Shown here: positions 48,430 to 61,247 of the stretch, in pieces
Layout of the letters: every line of letters begins with the position of its first letter
How positions within the stretch are numbered: the stretch's first letter is position 1
Assembly: GCA_030220185.1 (NCBI GenBank)
Contig: JASPKZ010002333.1
Location: 372,001 to 436,000 of the forward strand
DNA: 64,000 bases
Source of the DNA: Diploptera punctata
Taxonomy: Eukaryota > Arthropoda > Insecta > Blattodea > Blaberidae
Reading direction: 5' to 3'
Made by a program: the position numbers and the translations under genes
Notes under the pieces: generated by a model
What the model was told of the DNA's origin: nothing
The model's database searches: none
Seen by the model: only the letters and a program-made list of their open reading frames with translations

Positions 48430-48700
48430 AGAAGTTAAATGTCAAAGAATGCTTCTTACGTTGGACAAACAATAGAAAAATCTGCACTTGCTACTCACAC
48501 TTGGTCAGAAAAACATAGATTCGAAGTGAACACAAATTTATTGGAACAGTTAGAAAATTCTAAAGAACCTACAATTTGGGAGAACATTTACATCCAGAAG
48601 TGTAAGGATACTGTCATGAATTTTGAAATTTGTGGGGAAAAGGGTTTGATTTACAAGTTCACTGGTCAATCTAAAGAGGGAAGAGGAAACAACATACAGA
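48430..48700 (+). pseudogene. Penelope-like nuclease (GIY-YIG) fragment
   Basis: The reading ASYVGQTIEKSALATHTWSE, then KHRFEVNTNLLEQLENSKEP and TIWENIYIQK fits the second half of the GIY-YIG nuclease at the end of Penelope-like elements ('YIGQT', then 'SA.A.H......H.F'). The GIY part is absent. After about 48700 the open frame continues to 48867 without recognisable sequence. Confidence 0.6.
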
Positions 48701-50935
48701 CGAAGAGAATGAAAGCTCGGGATGAAGGGGGCACAGGGAATTGCAAGCGATACAATGGCATATTACCTGAGAGTAAAGGAACACTCATGACATATGAAAT
48801 ATGTACTGCTTTCGTTTACTTCGTCTGTGGACAATACATGATTGGCAACCAACAGAATGAGCTATGATAAAATGAAAGCATTGTGAATCATGTTCTCAAA
48901 ATGATGTTTAATATTTATCACTTCTTGCCTAAAGACATTAAATTTGAAGAGAAAAATAAATCCCTAAATCAGGATTTGAACCCAATGTCTCTGGTTCTGT
49001 ACACCACTGGATGTTTTTTTTTTCTTCAAATTTAATGTTCTCAAGAATTATACTAATTATGAGGTGAGATGTTTATGCTGACTCTAAAATTTATTGAGGG
49101 AGGACCTACACATTTAGCCATTAAAAATATGGCATATTTCAATTTTTTTTCTCAGCAACAATGCTGGTTACAGAAATGAAATTTGGTATGTGATATCTAT
49201 ATTACAATGTGAGCATGTTTGTGTACTTAAGTACAATCTAACTTCAGTCATTACGGTTAATTAAATATTCAAAACGTGAGCTGAAAATTTTGCATTGTCT
49301 TCCCGTTTCCTTTATAATTTTCCTAAATGTCAGTATAGTTTAATTATTCTTATTTTATTTTACTCATTAGCTACAAAATATACTACAATTGTTTAATTAT
49401 ATAGAGTGTAAATATTTTATTTGAAATTGATGCATACTCATTTTTTTTTTTAAATTTGCATTACAAATATTTTTTTAAAAATAAAATATAATAGGTACGT
49501 TACTAATTGTAGTATATTTTCTTCATCTCTGTAAACTACATATACATGCAAAATTTCATCTCAATATCTTGAAAACTTGGAGTTATCAGGGAAAACATAT
49601 TGAAAAAATTAAGTTACAAAAAACAAGCGACAAACTTACCGAAGATGTAGGTACCTTCTAAAATTAAAGGGCTCATTCGAATGACAGTAATCATGACTCG
49701 AAAAGTAATAGAGATATCAATGAAAATATTTTACTAATTTAAAGTTTCAATCTATATGCGGGGAAAAAAATGAAAAATGACTTTTTTTACCCTCAAAGGT
49801 GTAGGTCCCCCCTTAAAATAAATCTCACAGTGTTAATTCCTATTAAAATACTAGGGTGTTTGATAGGTAATGGCAACATTGCTATAACATTACAAAAAAT
49901 ATATATATTATTTAGGTTATTTTTGACATTACGAACTTCATTTATAGTCTCTTATTAAGTCAACTATACATAATAGTTGGAGGACAGTACACTTCATCTG
50001 CAGTGTCATTTCTGGATATCAACTCTTTATTGAAATTGAATGCCTCATAGAGGTTCTTTGATCTTTGTGAATAAGTCATAGACACAAGTGCTTCTGTCTA
50101 GTGAATTAGGTGGATGTTCGAGTGTTTTCCAATTCCACCTTCAAAACAAATTCTATTGAACATCTTTTTAGGGCAGTATTATTTACTATTGTGTGAGAAA
50201 CAATGAATGTATTCACAGAATATTGATATTTCGAGACTTTCAATATTACAGATTTATACAACAAAGACTGCTCAATAACATACTACCAGATTACAATGGT
50301 TACTATTAGGATTGCTGATTTACAACAGTGTTGTCATTACTTATCAAATCCCTAGTATTAATTACAAATATTACTATCTGAATCATAACCTTCTCTGGTG
50401 TTTAAATGTTGTCAAAAATATGTTTTCCTTACATTTCAATATTCTATGTATATTAAATGACAATTTTTAATAGTAATTCAAATATTACTTGAGGTTTTAA
50501 CTGGAAGAACATGGAAATTTTCTAGAAGTGCTGTCACCTAGAAGATGAGGTGTAGAGAAGTCAGACAGTGTATCAAATTGACAGCAGTATTGTTATATTT
50601 GTGTGCAGATTTTGTTAAATAAAACATTTATGATTAATTGACCAATTATTTTGATTAAAAGGCCAAATTACCAACAATATGATATTATAAACCTAAAAAT
50701 CTCGCTTTTAAAAAGTAATTTAAACTGTACAGGATTTAAACATGTTAACATTGATATCCATTAAGTGCAATAGTGGACATTAAAGTGGGTGGATTATTTA
50801 GTGGCCAGATCTCACGCTCCCTAACTCTTCTTCATTAGTCTTATATGCATGCACTCGGATACATTTCAGCATTCATCACACTTGAATAGCACTGCTTAAA
50901 ATAAATAATTAAATATCAATAAATATGACAAATTT
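48701..50935. other. Non-coding AT-rich stretch
   Basis: No gene. A weak B-box-like GGTTCAAATCC on the minus strand near 48975 may be an old tRNA-derived relic. Confidence 0.4.
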
Positions 50936-50939
50936 AACA

Positions 50940-52225
50940 CAAGCTTCTTCTTCTTCCAGCTCTACAGCCCTTTATGAGCTCTGGCTGCTGTTAGGACACT
51001 CCTCCATGCATCCCTGTCCAACGCCCTCCTCCTCCTCCATCCCTGGACCCCAAGCTTTCGGAGATCCTCATCTATTCCATCCATTCATCTCAGGTTTGGT
51101 CTTCTTCTTCCTCCATCTGGTCTCAGTATTGTAAGCTTTTTAGTAGCACTCTTCTCCTCCATTCTCATTATATGACCCACCCATCTCAGCCTGCCAATTT
51201 TAATAACATTTACAATATCTGGGTCTCAATACAAATTGTAGATTTCATTGTTATATCTTATCCGCCATACTCCATGGTCATTTATAGGTCCAAGGATTTT
51301 CCTTTCAAAGATTCTCAGTCTTTCTACATTCTCTCTGTTAAGGTCCAGCATTCACTGTCATAAGTAGCAACTGTTCTCAGTATGGTTTTATAAATTTTTA
51401 ATTTTGCATCCAGACTTAAAATGTGTGATTTAAATTGGTCCTTAAGTGCATAATAGCATCTCTTGGCTTTGAGAATCCTACTCCTTATTTCCTTATTAAT
51501 ATTATTGTCATCAGTGATTATAGTGCCCAGATATTTAAATTCATGTACAATATGAAATTTATATTTGCCTATTTCTATTCGGTCTTCAGCTATACGTCTG
51601 TTGGAGATCTGCATAAATTCTGTTTTTTCTTCATTAATTTTGTTGCTATGGATATGGCATTAAAAGCTTCCGTTATGGATTCCACGGCCCAGCCAATAAC
51701 TATCATCAGCATATGCCATTATCTGGCTGGATTTACAATAAATTTTACCATTGATATTAACTTTGGCATATCTCAGTACCTTCTCAAGTGCAATGTTGAA
51801 CAGCATGCATGATAAGCTATCTCCTTGTCTGAGGCCTATTTGTGTCTGAAATGGTTTGGATAGTTCGTTCTCTATTTTAACCATACTTCTAGTTATTGTC
51901 ATTGTCATATTTATTAATCTAACCAGTTTTTTGGGTATGTCAAATTCAGTCAATGCCTGGATCACTGCTTCCCTCCTAGTAGTGTCGTATGCAGATTTGA
52001 AATCAGTGAACAGGTGAAATGTACTGATGTATTCCATTGTTTTCTCCAATGTTTGACGAACTGAGTGTATTTGATCAGTTGTAGATTTGTTCCCTCTGAA
52101 CCCACATTGGTACTGTCCTATAATTTTTTCCATATAGGGCTTCAGCCTTTCACATTATATTCAAGAGTGATATTCCCCTATAGTTTTTGCAACTATACAT
52201 ATCCCCCTTTTTAAAAATAGGGCAT
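50940..52225 (-). pseudogene. LINE RT (third family), broken
   Basis: On the minus strand the RT enters at FKKGDMYSCKNYRGISLL-like sequence (52210-52150) and continues with GQYQCGFRGNKSTTDQI, FTDFKSAYDTTRREAV, LRQGDSLSCMLFNIALEKVL and IMAYADD (51700). After a frame change, KYLGTIITDDNNINKEIRSR and LKIYKTILRTVATYDSECW follow. The 3' end is a (GAA)n-type tail at about 50940. It is 5'-truncated. Confidence 0.85.
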
Positions 52226-52358
52226 ATTTAGTAAATTCCAAATGATGTGTTCTATTGGTTCTCAAGTTACAATTTTTTTTCTGTTTTTTACTTTAATTAA
52301 TTATTAAAGTTCCTTGCAGTGCATTTTTCATTATTTTGTTCGAATATTTGCTCTGGAT
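52226..52358. other. Non-coding spacer
   Basis: Nothing recognisable. Confidence 0.4.
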
Positions 52359-52596
52359 ATTCATTGTACTCCTCTAAAACTCCTGGCGCAACAGGCCTAA
52401 AAGGTCCTTAGCCTACCAGCTGGCTGCTTGCCTCACATCCACATGTATCAATCACAGAGGTAGATGATCATCCAGCCAGTGTAGGGGTGATATGTGGCCA
52501 GCATGTCGAGTCCCCCAGCCGTTATAGCTGGTTTTCTCAACCTGGAGCCGCTACTTATTGTAGCTACCCAAATGCCTCACGATGCTGGGTGGGCAC

Positions 52597-54534
52597 TGTT
52601 ACGCTCTGGGTCAGTTAAGCCCCGTTTTAAGGTAGCGTGAGAGATCTCTATTGTTTAAGTGGTCTTTGGCCCGAGCGGTTGGCCTTGGTTTTGGAGGATG
52701 AATTCCACATTTAAACATGTTAAAACACAGTAAACAATAAAATGATATATTTATTTGAAAAATCAAAACATAAAGAAATATTAGATCAACAACATATAAA
52801 ACAATTTATTAAAATCAGCTGAAATCGCCATATTGTCAAGCGTCAAAATACTAAAACTGGTAAAATTCAGAGAGAGAAAATAATCATTTAAAAGATTCAA
52901 CTTTGTTCATTATTCTAAGTTCTTTGGACCATTTGGTCCTTTAATTAATTCTATGTATGAAAATGACTACAAATTTTAGCTGATGATAACGTTCCACAAC
53001 AATATATTACTAATATCTTCAACATCTATAAAGATAATGAAATCTCTGTTAAACAAGATGGCAAATTATCTTCTTGGGAAAAGATCAACACTGGAGTAAG
53101 ACAGGGATGTGGACTTTCACCGGTGCTTTTCATTATATACATGAATAAATTAATAAATAAATGGAGGAAAACACAACGAGGATATATACCCATCAATAGG
53201 AACCTCAAACTCGATGCTATTCTTTTTGCAGACGATTTAGCTCTTCTGGCACTTTCCGAAAATGATTTGCAACGATCAATTTATAATTTACAAAAATAGG
53301 TGCCAAATTTAATATGGAAATATCAATTAACAAAACTAAAATTATGGCATTTCATGGGAAGGACCCCATACAAAGTAAAATCTGTCTCCAGAATAAAATT
53401 TTAGAGAGATCTAATCAATTTAAATATCTTGGATATTATCTCTCTATCTGGGATGAAAAGGATATCCCTGAAAAAGTTACTAGTTATAATAAAAGAAGTT
53501 TAGGAATTATTAATCAAGTTATGAAACCATCCCTTGTACAAAAAAACACCAGATTACGTTTATATAACACTTTGGCTAGACCAGTGTTGACCTATGGTAG
53601 TGAAGCATGGACACTAAGAAAACAACATGAAAGCAGAATAACGGCTTGTGAAATGAGATTCATGCGCAGAACAGCGGGTTACACCAGATGGGATCGGAAA
53701 AGGAACACCGATATCTTAAAAGAATTGAAGACTACGCCAATTTTGGATATATTAAACAGTACCAACTAAATTGGAAACACCATCTTGAAAGAATGAGTTC
53801 AAATCAGATCCCCAAAGCTATTTATAATTATATACCAAGAGGACGAAGATCACTGGGCCGTCCTATGAAACGCTGGAGGGAAAATTTTCTATAGGATCGT
53901 AACAGGCCTTGGCCTAATACTTGGAAGGAAGAAGAAGAAGATGAAAATGACCATTAAAGAATGAAAATAGCTTCATATTACCCATGTAGAGCTTGTCGAG
54001 CTGCACCCCTCTGCAGGGGGACCGCGTTCGGTCCCCGCCGCCGTTCTGACTTTTCCACTAAAAACCCCTGCTTTTATATTAGCATCTCTACCTTTCACCA
54101 TCCCCTAAAACTAATGGAAACCCTATTTTCTTGTCCCATCTTTTGTAATATTCGTAGCTCTTTCATGGCCATGTTATATAAGGTGTTTTTACTATTTATC
54201 CTAATGTGTTTGGGTTATATAAGTTTTCGTAAGAGTTTCCTATTTGGTTGAAACTAACAAAGTTGTTTTTGATATTATATAAGATTTCGTAAGTGTGTCT
54301 TCATTGATTGAAAAATATATTGATGTGAAATAGTCATTTTATAATAATTTTTTCCCTGGTTTTTTATCTATAAAACACTTATGTATATTTTGATTGAGAC
54401 TTCAATCCGCATTTAAAGGGTGATTATTTATGCCCTATTTTTTGGTATAATACACATGTATATGTGTCTATCCTTTATCGGCTTTTTATAGTATTTTATT
54501 ATTATGGCAGTTAGGCCCTAGTGTTGGCATAACA
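52597..54534. mobile_element. Solo LTR inserted in the SINE
   Basis: It starts TGTTACGC and ends CATAACA, flanked by GGCAC on both sides (52592-52596 and 54535-54539). Without the LINE inside, it is about 960 bp. The same family is at 3764-4726. No internal region, so it probably arose by recombination between two LTRs. Confidence 0.9.
52968..53940 (+). mobile_element. 5'-truncated LINE inserted in the solo LTR
   Basis: ATGAAAATGAC at 52957-52967 is repeated at 53941-53951. The element codes for the RT from TGVRQGCGLSPVLFIIYMNK through LFADDLALLA (53230) to the C-terminal RGRRSLGRPMKRW, in two frames (break at about 53300). It ends in (GAA)n. Confidence 0.93.
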
Positions 54535-54603
54535 GGCACCAGTCCCATACTGGCTGAAATACCATGAGAAAATTTCTTTCCCCATGGCGAATTCATTGTA
54601 CTC

Positions 54604-55312
54604 ACTGTGTCCAAAATTGCATTGGGTATTTCTGCGCTGTTAATACTTTTGAGTAAAAAAAATTAATTGATTTTTCATGTTGGTGGAAACTGCGATATCT
54701 ATAACAATATAAAAAATCATAACTCATGAGCATTTGGAGTATGATTAAAATCCAGTGCAAGTTTGATTCTTTGTACTCTTACACACAAGTATAGAAAATT
54801 TCAATTTAATCTGGAAGAAAGAGCAGTGTAAGGATTTTCTTTTTTAAATAGGCATCCGCTTGAAAAATACATTTTGAGAAAAAAGGCTACAAAGTTTTTC
54901 ATGCTTCTGACTGCTTTAATGACACACAATACCAATTTCTGTTTTGAAACAAATATTTATTTTGGACATTTGTGTCAAACTGTATGCTGGAGGCTCTCAT
55001 TAGCTTTTTGGGTTTTTTCCTTTTACGCATCTCTCCAATAATACATCTGATGTCAATCTTTGATACATTGGTATCATTTTTGCCACTAGTTCTGGGGAAG
55101 TTTAAAAATGGCCGCCGATGCTTTAATACTGCCAAAATAGTAATAAGTTATATATTCTCTTGAACAGGAAGCTTAGGAGAATTTTATGAGATAAAACACA
55201 AAATGTATATTTTGCTTAATTTTCATTCAAATTTAACTCATTGATTCCCTTAAAATCATAGGTTAATGTATCTTGAAAATTGAGAAATTCAAAATTTGTA
55301 GGAAGTAACACT
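54604..55312. other. Non-coding stretch
   Basis: No gene recognised. Open frames on both strands near 54900-55163 are shadows of each other. Confidence 0.4.
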
Positions 55313-55560
55313 ATGAGGTATTAATAAAAATAACATCTCACCTCATATTTTGTTTTTTTATAACCGTTTGGAAGAAATTAGTATTTCATTGTCAATTTTT
55401 GCTGGACCATTGTTCTGTCATTGAAGAAAATATTGAATCATCACAAAAGAACAATGGTAGAGTAAAAACTGGCGATGGTGTAATGATTTCTCCAAAATCA
55501 ATCTAAAAACAAGACAAAATATGGTATAGTGTGAGATGTTATTTTTATTAATACATATAT
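55313..55560. repeat. Foldback palindrome, about 250 bp
   Basis: The two arms of about 115 bp face each other across a centre at about 55430. They share 'taataaaaataacatctcac', 'catattttgt', 'agtttttact/tttttgct' and 'ccattgttct' blocks. It would fold into a long hairpin, so it may be a foldback or MITE element. Confidence 0.8.
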
Positions 55561-56113
55561 TTCGGAGAAAATATTTTACTTGTGGTATAGTAAATGCCAG
55601 AAATAACGACTTAGCTACCGGTTAAACAGCAATTTGTAATTTGTTAGTTCATTTCTTCCAATCGCTTGAGGTCTCTGTAGTCTAAGGCATCACTGATTAA
55701 CATTATCGTCGACAGTGGGGGCATTCAGCGTCCAAAGCGCTTTATCTGCAGCATACCATTAAGCAGGCAATAAAGCGCTCTAGCTATTGCAGCGAAGTAA
55801 AAGTAGGCTGCAGACAGAACAAACTGCTGCATCCATTGTGATTGGCTGGTTCATTCAGTATAAACATGGCGTCTTTGTCTATAGGCAGTTTATGTTTGAT
55901 GTACAAATTTTGTATTATTTATATCTGGACATTAATATACGAGTTATTCGAGATGGTTAACCGTTTTAGACAAACATAAGTGATATATTAAGTAAAACTA
56001 AAGAGAGTGATAATTTTAAGATTGTTATCAACATCAAATTTTACGATTATAACCTCTTCTTTTCATGTAGGTCGTCGTGTTATTGACGAGTTAATGTTTT
56101 TATTATGAAAATT
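55561..56113. other. Non-coding stretch
   Basis: Nothing recognisable, apart from a GC-rich part at 55710-55860 with several 'aaagcgc' words. Confidence 0.4.
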
Positions 56114-56120
56114 ATATCCC

Positions 56121-57174
56121 AACTTAGAAACACATTTTGCTTTCATAGATTTTGAAAAAGCATTTGACACAGTCAAGAGATCAAAACTCTAAAATATATT
56201 AGAAGACAGAAATATACCAAATTTACTTCGGCAGAACATACAAAATATTTACAAAGACAACACCATAAAGATTAAATTAAATAACAGATTTTCTGAAGAA
56301 GGAATTATAAATCGTGTGAGACAAGGCTGCCCCCTATCCCCAACACTTTTTGCAATTTATATCAATGAAGTAATATGTTGCTGGAAAAAAAAATATAAAT
56401 TTGGAATAAGAATATCAGAAAATAGAAAATTAAACACCATATTGTTTGCAGATGACCAAATAATAATAGCAAATTCCAAAGATGATCTACAGAAAGGTCT
56501 GTATGAACTTAACAAAATTACAGAAGAATATGGATTAAAGATATTCTACAGAAAAAACAAAAATTATGGCATTTCAAGGTGTAGATCCTGTCAGAAGTAA
56601 AATTGTTCTGGACAATAAAATTTTGGAGCAGATGAATAATTTTACATATCTAGGATGCAATATCTCATATGAAGAAGAAAAGGATGTAAATGCAAAAATA
56701 TCTAAATTTTTAAGAATTTTAGGGTTAATAAATTCTATCTTCAAGCCACAGTTAGTCAAAAAGCATTCAAGACTGAAAGTGTATAAAACACTGGCTCTTC
56801 CAACTCTTTTGTATGGTAGCGAAGTATGGACGTTGAAACAGAAGGATATACAGAGACTTAGATCTGATGAAATGAGATATCTTCGGAGGACTGCAGGATA
56901 CACACTACTAGGTCACAAAAAAAATGAAGACATCTTAGAAGAATTACACATGGAATCTTTAGAAAACAAAATTTCTGATTATAAGTCAAGATGGATGCAA
57001 CATGTTCATCGAATGGAAGATCACAGAATACGCAAACAAATGTTAAGATATCAACCTGCAGGAAGAAGAAGACCAGGACGTCCACTCAAAAGACTTTTGG
57101 ATGGTGTTTCTCTTGAGGCAGAAACAGGTCAACAAATGGCCTAAATTCGTGAATGTACTATGATGATGATGATG
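56121..57174 (+). mobile_element. LINE, same family as 24219-25078, with 7-bp target duplication
   Basis: ATATCCC flanks it at 56114-56120 and 57175-57181. It is about 190 bp longer at the 5' end than the other copy and ends with the same (GAT)n tail. Confidence 0.87.
56140..57144 (+). pseudogene. LINE RT C-terminal half, one frameshift
   Basis: It begins within the RT (HFAFIDFEKAFDTVKRSKL with a stop after it, then VRQGCPLSPTLFAIYINEV). The FADD box is at about 56448. One extra T near 56546 shifts the frame. From 56566 a clean 192-codon frame runs to RRRPGRPLKRLLD and ends at 57144. The copy at 24219 is intact at this point and broken where this one is whole. Confidence 0.88.
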
Positions 57175-57181
57175 ATATCCC

Positions 57182-59102
57182 CAGATGTTTCATTCACCAA
57201 TACCTGGTTCAAAGTCAACTATAATTTTTAATTTCAAGGTATATAAATTAAATTAGAATCTTATGATTGTGTTCATGGGGTCATTTCTGGAAGTGCTACA
57301 GTGGTTGTCGAACAAATTTCTTTTACAGATAAAATGAACATTTGTACTCTTCTTTAAATGTGTAACACAATAAGAAAATTGTGGAATGGACAAAGAGATG
57401 AACCATGTATCTTATTTTTGTAATCTTTTCTGAATAAAGAGCTTTGTGAAGTATCGGCTATAACTTGAATTGAAATATTACAATATTCTAGATTTCTTAT
57501 CTAAATTTGACCAGTGAAGATACAAATACTCTAGTGTGATGTGCATTAATAAAATTAAATCACAGCTAGAGTTGGTTGGTTAATGTATTAACAGAAAAAT
57601 TTGCACTCAACATAGGATTTTAATCACAGCTGATCCATTATTTAATCTCCAACTTTATATAATATGTCCTATCATTAAACTACTGAGCTCCGTTACTTGA
57701 ACCAGCTATGAATAATTTTCACTTTAATTCCCAATTTATTGTAAATTGAAATGTGGTCTCATATCTTTTAATTCAAATGCATGTAGTCTCTCTTATGGGA
57801 TATTGCTATTCACTGTATACTACCATTAATCTTGGTGGTAAATGTTTTTCATATATTATAAATAATTCAGTGATATACTATTTAGTGTAACACTTAAATT
57901 TACTAAAAAAGTGGCATTGCTAATGTTAGAGATTATATTAAAAAATGTCTTTTAAGTATGGTGAGTGAGAGGTTATCTGTAATTAACTGCTGTTATGACA
58001 GAATTTCAAATATATGTTTGGAAATTACATGTAATTTTATGGTTTTACTTTAGTCATAAAGATTATGGTAGTTACTCTTATAAGTAATTAATATTTTCAG
58101 ATGATGCAAAAAAAAATTAAAGGAAAAACTGCACTTAAACTAGCGTGAAATATTTTCAAAGTCCTATAGAACAAGAGTGCGCATGCGCCAGGGTTTATAG
58201 AGCCGGCGATAAGCCACAATCGAACCACATCGATTGTCATCCTCGATTACTATCCGTCGCTATAAAATTTAAATACCAATATTTGCAATAAATCCCCAAA
58301 TCTATGTTAAAATATATTAATAATATTAAAATTACCAAACGTTTATTGAAAATGGTTGTACACTTACTTATCACTCCCTAATGCTAATCCAACCTGTGAT
58401 AACCCAAAACAGCGATAGAAAAATCATAGACTAAGTAATATACTCTGTGGAGAAAGTAGCAGTTAGCATCACAATATTGTCTAACAGTGTCATAATAGTG
58501 TGATTTGCATATTTAAATACATACTTCAGAATTGTCTAATAATGTTATAAAAATTGTTTGAAAAAGTTTAAAATATTAAATAATGTTGGTAAATACAGAA
58601 GAAGAGCTATAGTTTACAACAATATTACTGAAAAATCAAGTGTTAGAAGAAGTGCAGTTAAGCCAAAATGGAATTAATTATTAAGAAACCTGTATTTAAA
58701 TGATTATAAATTGATACTTTTCTTTGTTTTCATTCCTATTCCTTAAATTTAAAATAAAGATGTATGAGGTTGAAAAAATACAATGATGCCTTCCTTTATA
58801 CAATTGATTGGGTATCTTCAACTACTTACATTAATTTTACACATGTGCCTATATTTCCTGTGATTTCTAATGTAACCCCTAATCCTCATAGATTTAAATA
58901 TAGACCTAAAAGTATAAAATTTTATGTAAGAAATGGCTGAACAATTGAATAAAATTTGCCCTACAGCCCACCTGGCAATACTTTTAGTGTGGTTATTAAA
59001 TATGTTGTGAAGGAGCTAGATATACATCACATAGGGAATTTGCAGGAGTGATATTTTAATATAATATCAAGTCATGTCCAACTCAGCGTCAGATCGAGAG
59101 AT
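57182..59102. other. Long non-coding AT-rich stretch
   Basis: No gene or repeat recognised. Confidence 0.4.
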
Positions 59103-59112
59103 TATATTTATA

Positions 59113-59453
59113 ACTCCTGGCGCGACAGGCCTACAAGGCCCTTATCCTACCAGCCGGCTGCTGGCCTGACATCCACATGCGTTAATCACAGAGGTAGATG
59201 ATAATCAGCCAGTGTAGGGGTGACATGTGGTCAGCATGTCGAGTCCCCCAGCCGTTATAGCTGGTTCCTCAACCTGGAGCCGCTACTTATTGTAGCTACC
59301 CAAATGCATCATGATGCTGGGTGGGCACCGGTCCCATACTGGCCGAAATACCATGAGAAAATTTCTTCCCCCATGGAGACTCGAACCAGCGCAAGTCCCA
59401 TAGCTCTGCGCCAAGGCTTCCTGCCTTAACCACTCGGCTACGGCGCGGGACCC
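59113..59453 (-). mobile_element. tRNA-derived SINE, complete, with 10-bp target duplication
   Basis: TATATTTATA lies at 59103-59112 and 59454-59463. The minus-strand head looks like a tRNA of the Ser/Leu class: A-box TAGCCGAGTGGTTAAGG and B-box GGTTCGAGTCTCC. The body follows to a 'ggcgcgacaggcc...ccaggagtt'-type end. It is a full-length relative of the split SINE at 52372-54590. Confidence 0.92.
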
Positions 59454-59463
59454 TATATTTATA

Positions 59464-60040
59464 GAGGTCTGTAATTAACAACGATGCAGGCTGACTACAT
59501 CTGATGAACAAAATGGATGAGATGAAAATGGGGAAATGTGGAAAGAAATTGTGGTAGGGGAAAATGGGATAAACTCCGAAAGAACCTGCCGTAGCTCCGT
59601 TTCCTCCACTACAACAAAATCCACATATAGTGGATTCTAATAAAGTTAAAAAGCTACTTTTACTAAAACACTAATAAGATTAAACTAATGATAAATATTA
59701 TAAACAAGGTTCTCGAGACACCAGCGGTGAGAGGCAAGCGTCTAATCGCTTGCATCACGGAGCTGCCTGATATATTAATTAAAAAAATACAAATTTTCTC
59801 GTTGACATAATGTTTTATTTTAAACGATCTATTCGTCAATTGCATTAAAATAAATCGTAAATTCTGAATAACCCTATTAGTATTACGATTAATTTCAATA
59901 GCATCGCATAGTAATACGAGTAATGAGCCAATGAACAAATTTAATTTGGCGGTTCAGCCGCATGCAGCGGTTCATTCATCAACCTTACATTTCCGCTGCA
60001 AAGAGCAGCCATTTTTGCTAAAGCGCTTTACTGCCCCCTG
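59464..60040. other. Non-coding stretch
   Basis: Nothing recognisable as a gene. Confidence 0.4.
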
Positions 60041-61247
60041 AATGCTATGGTTTATCTACGACGCAAAGCGCCAGCGCAAAAATTGCTCCCCTTGTATTTA
60101 AATGGAGGTGGTTTATCTACAACGCAAATTGCTGGCGCGAAAAATTTTGCGCTGACATGTCGCGTCGTGTATTGGAATCACTTGAATCCGGGACGCAATT
60201 TGCTAGCGCAAACAAAGAATATAGAAGATATTACCCGTACTCATTGGTGTAATTGCTAAAAACAAATTAAGATTTTATGACAAAATGTTGGAAATACAAT
60301 ACTTGTTTTATAACTTTCCAATTTTAACGACGAAAGTTAGATAGTTTTGTTGCAAATCATCGAGTTCTATACAATATGAGCATGTAGGAGTACAGAGATG
60401 TACAGAAAAAAAGAGTTATTGTGGCTTGAACTTAGTCAAGAGATAAATAAAAGCTGTAAATATTGTATCTTGGGGATATTATGGATGTACATAAATTTCG
60501 TCCTCTATTAAATTCAAAACCTGATAAAATGCTAGGCGAAAATCTGAGGTATTCTAAAATTTGGTATTTTCATCAACCATATGTTCATTTAAGAACTGAA
60601 GAATAATTTATTCTGTAATTTTCCATACACCATTCATATCATGCGGTTGCTCTAGGTACTTTTTCTGTCTTTACTAATAGTTCGTACTATTTTAAACGTT
60701 TTGCAACGATACTTGAAACTTTTTTTATAAATAATTTTAATATGTTTATCTATGTACACAAATTATGGCTTTTCCTCTCAATTTATTTTCGAAGTTCTTT
60801 ATTAGAATTGAAGTTGGCATACGTGAACGCTTATAAAATTAAATCCACCAGATGGCAGGATATATGTGTGAATGACCAACATTTGCATTTAATTCCAAAC
60901 CATATTTTAAGAAATAAATGTTCAATCACTTCATTTTGTTAGGTTCCGATGGGTCAGTTTAGTGTACATCAGATTAGTTTATAGTTTACTAAATAGTATG
61001 TATGTAATTTATATCATTAGATTATACAGGGACAGGTTTGTATACATTAATTTTTGTAAACACATTTGTAAATTTATTATGAACGTTGGTCATTTTGATT
61101 TCCCATATATGTAGTGCCATCTGGCTACAATTCCATAAACATAAGCGCTGTACCGTATGCGCCCCATGTGAAACCAGTATCACGCCGAGCGTAACGCGAG
61201 ATTGCGTCACGTCGGGCGCAACACGATGTATAATAAACCGTAGCATT
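60041..61247 (+). mobile_element. Non-autonomous element, copy A
   Basis: AATGCTATGGTTTAT at 60041 and its complement ATAAACCGTAGCATT ending at 61247 form 15-bp inverted ends with one difference. The subterminal part contains repeated GCGC-rich words ('gcgccagcgcaaaaattgc', 'gctggcgcg'). No transposase is present. Three further copies follow. Confidence 0.75.

Larger units (their letters stand above)
52372..54590 (-). mobile_element. SINE body (5'-truncated), split by an LTR insertion
   Basis: ATTCATTGTACTC occurs at 52359-52371 and 54591-54603 as the SINE's target duplication. The SINE is the same family as 59113-59453 but lacks the tRNA-like head. Its two halves are 52372-52596 and 54540-54590. 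Confidence 0.9.

Noticed and set aside
59380..59453. Possible functional tRNA gene
   Set aside because: The cloverleaf-like part continues into a SINE body, and the whole unit is flanked by a target duplication.
55714..60040. A single hAT-like element with CAGTGGGGGC and CAGGGGGCAG ends
   Set aside because: Both ends contain 'aaagcgcttta', but the 8-bp flanks do not match and no transposase lies between.
60047..60259. Short open frame repeated at 62798-63010
   Set aside because: It lies in the subterminal repeats of a non-autonomous element; the similarity is explained by DNA duplication, not protein conservation.
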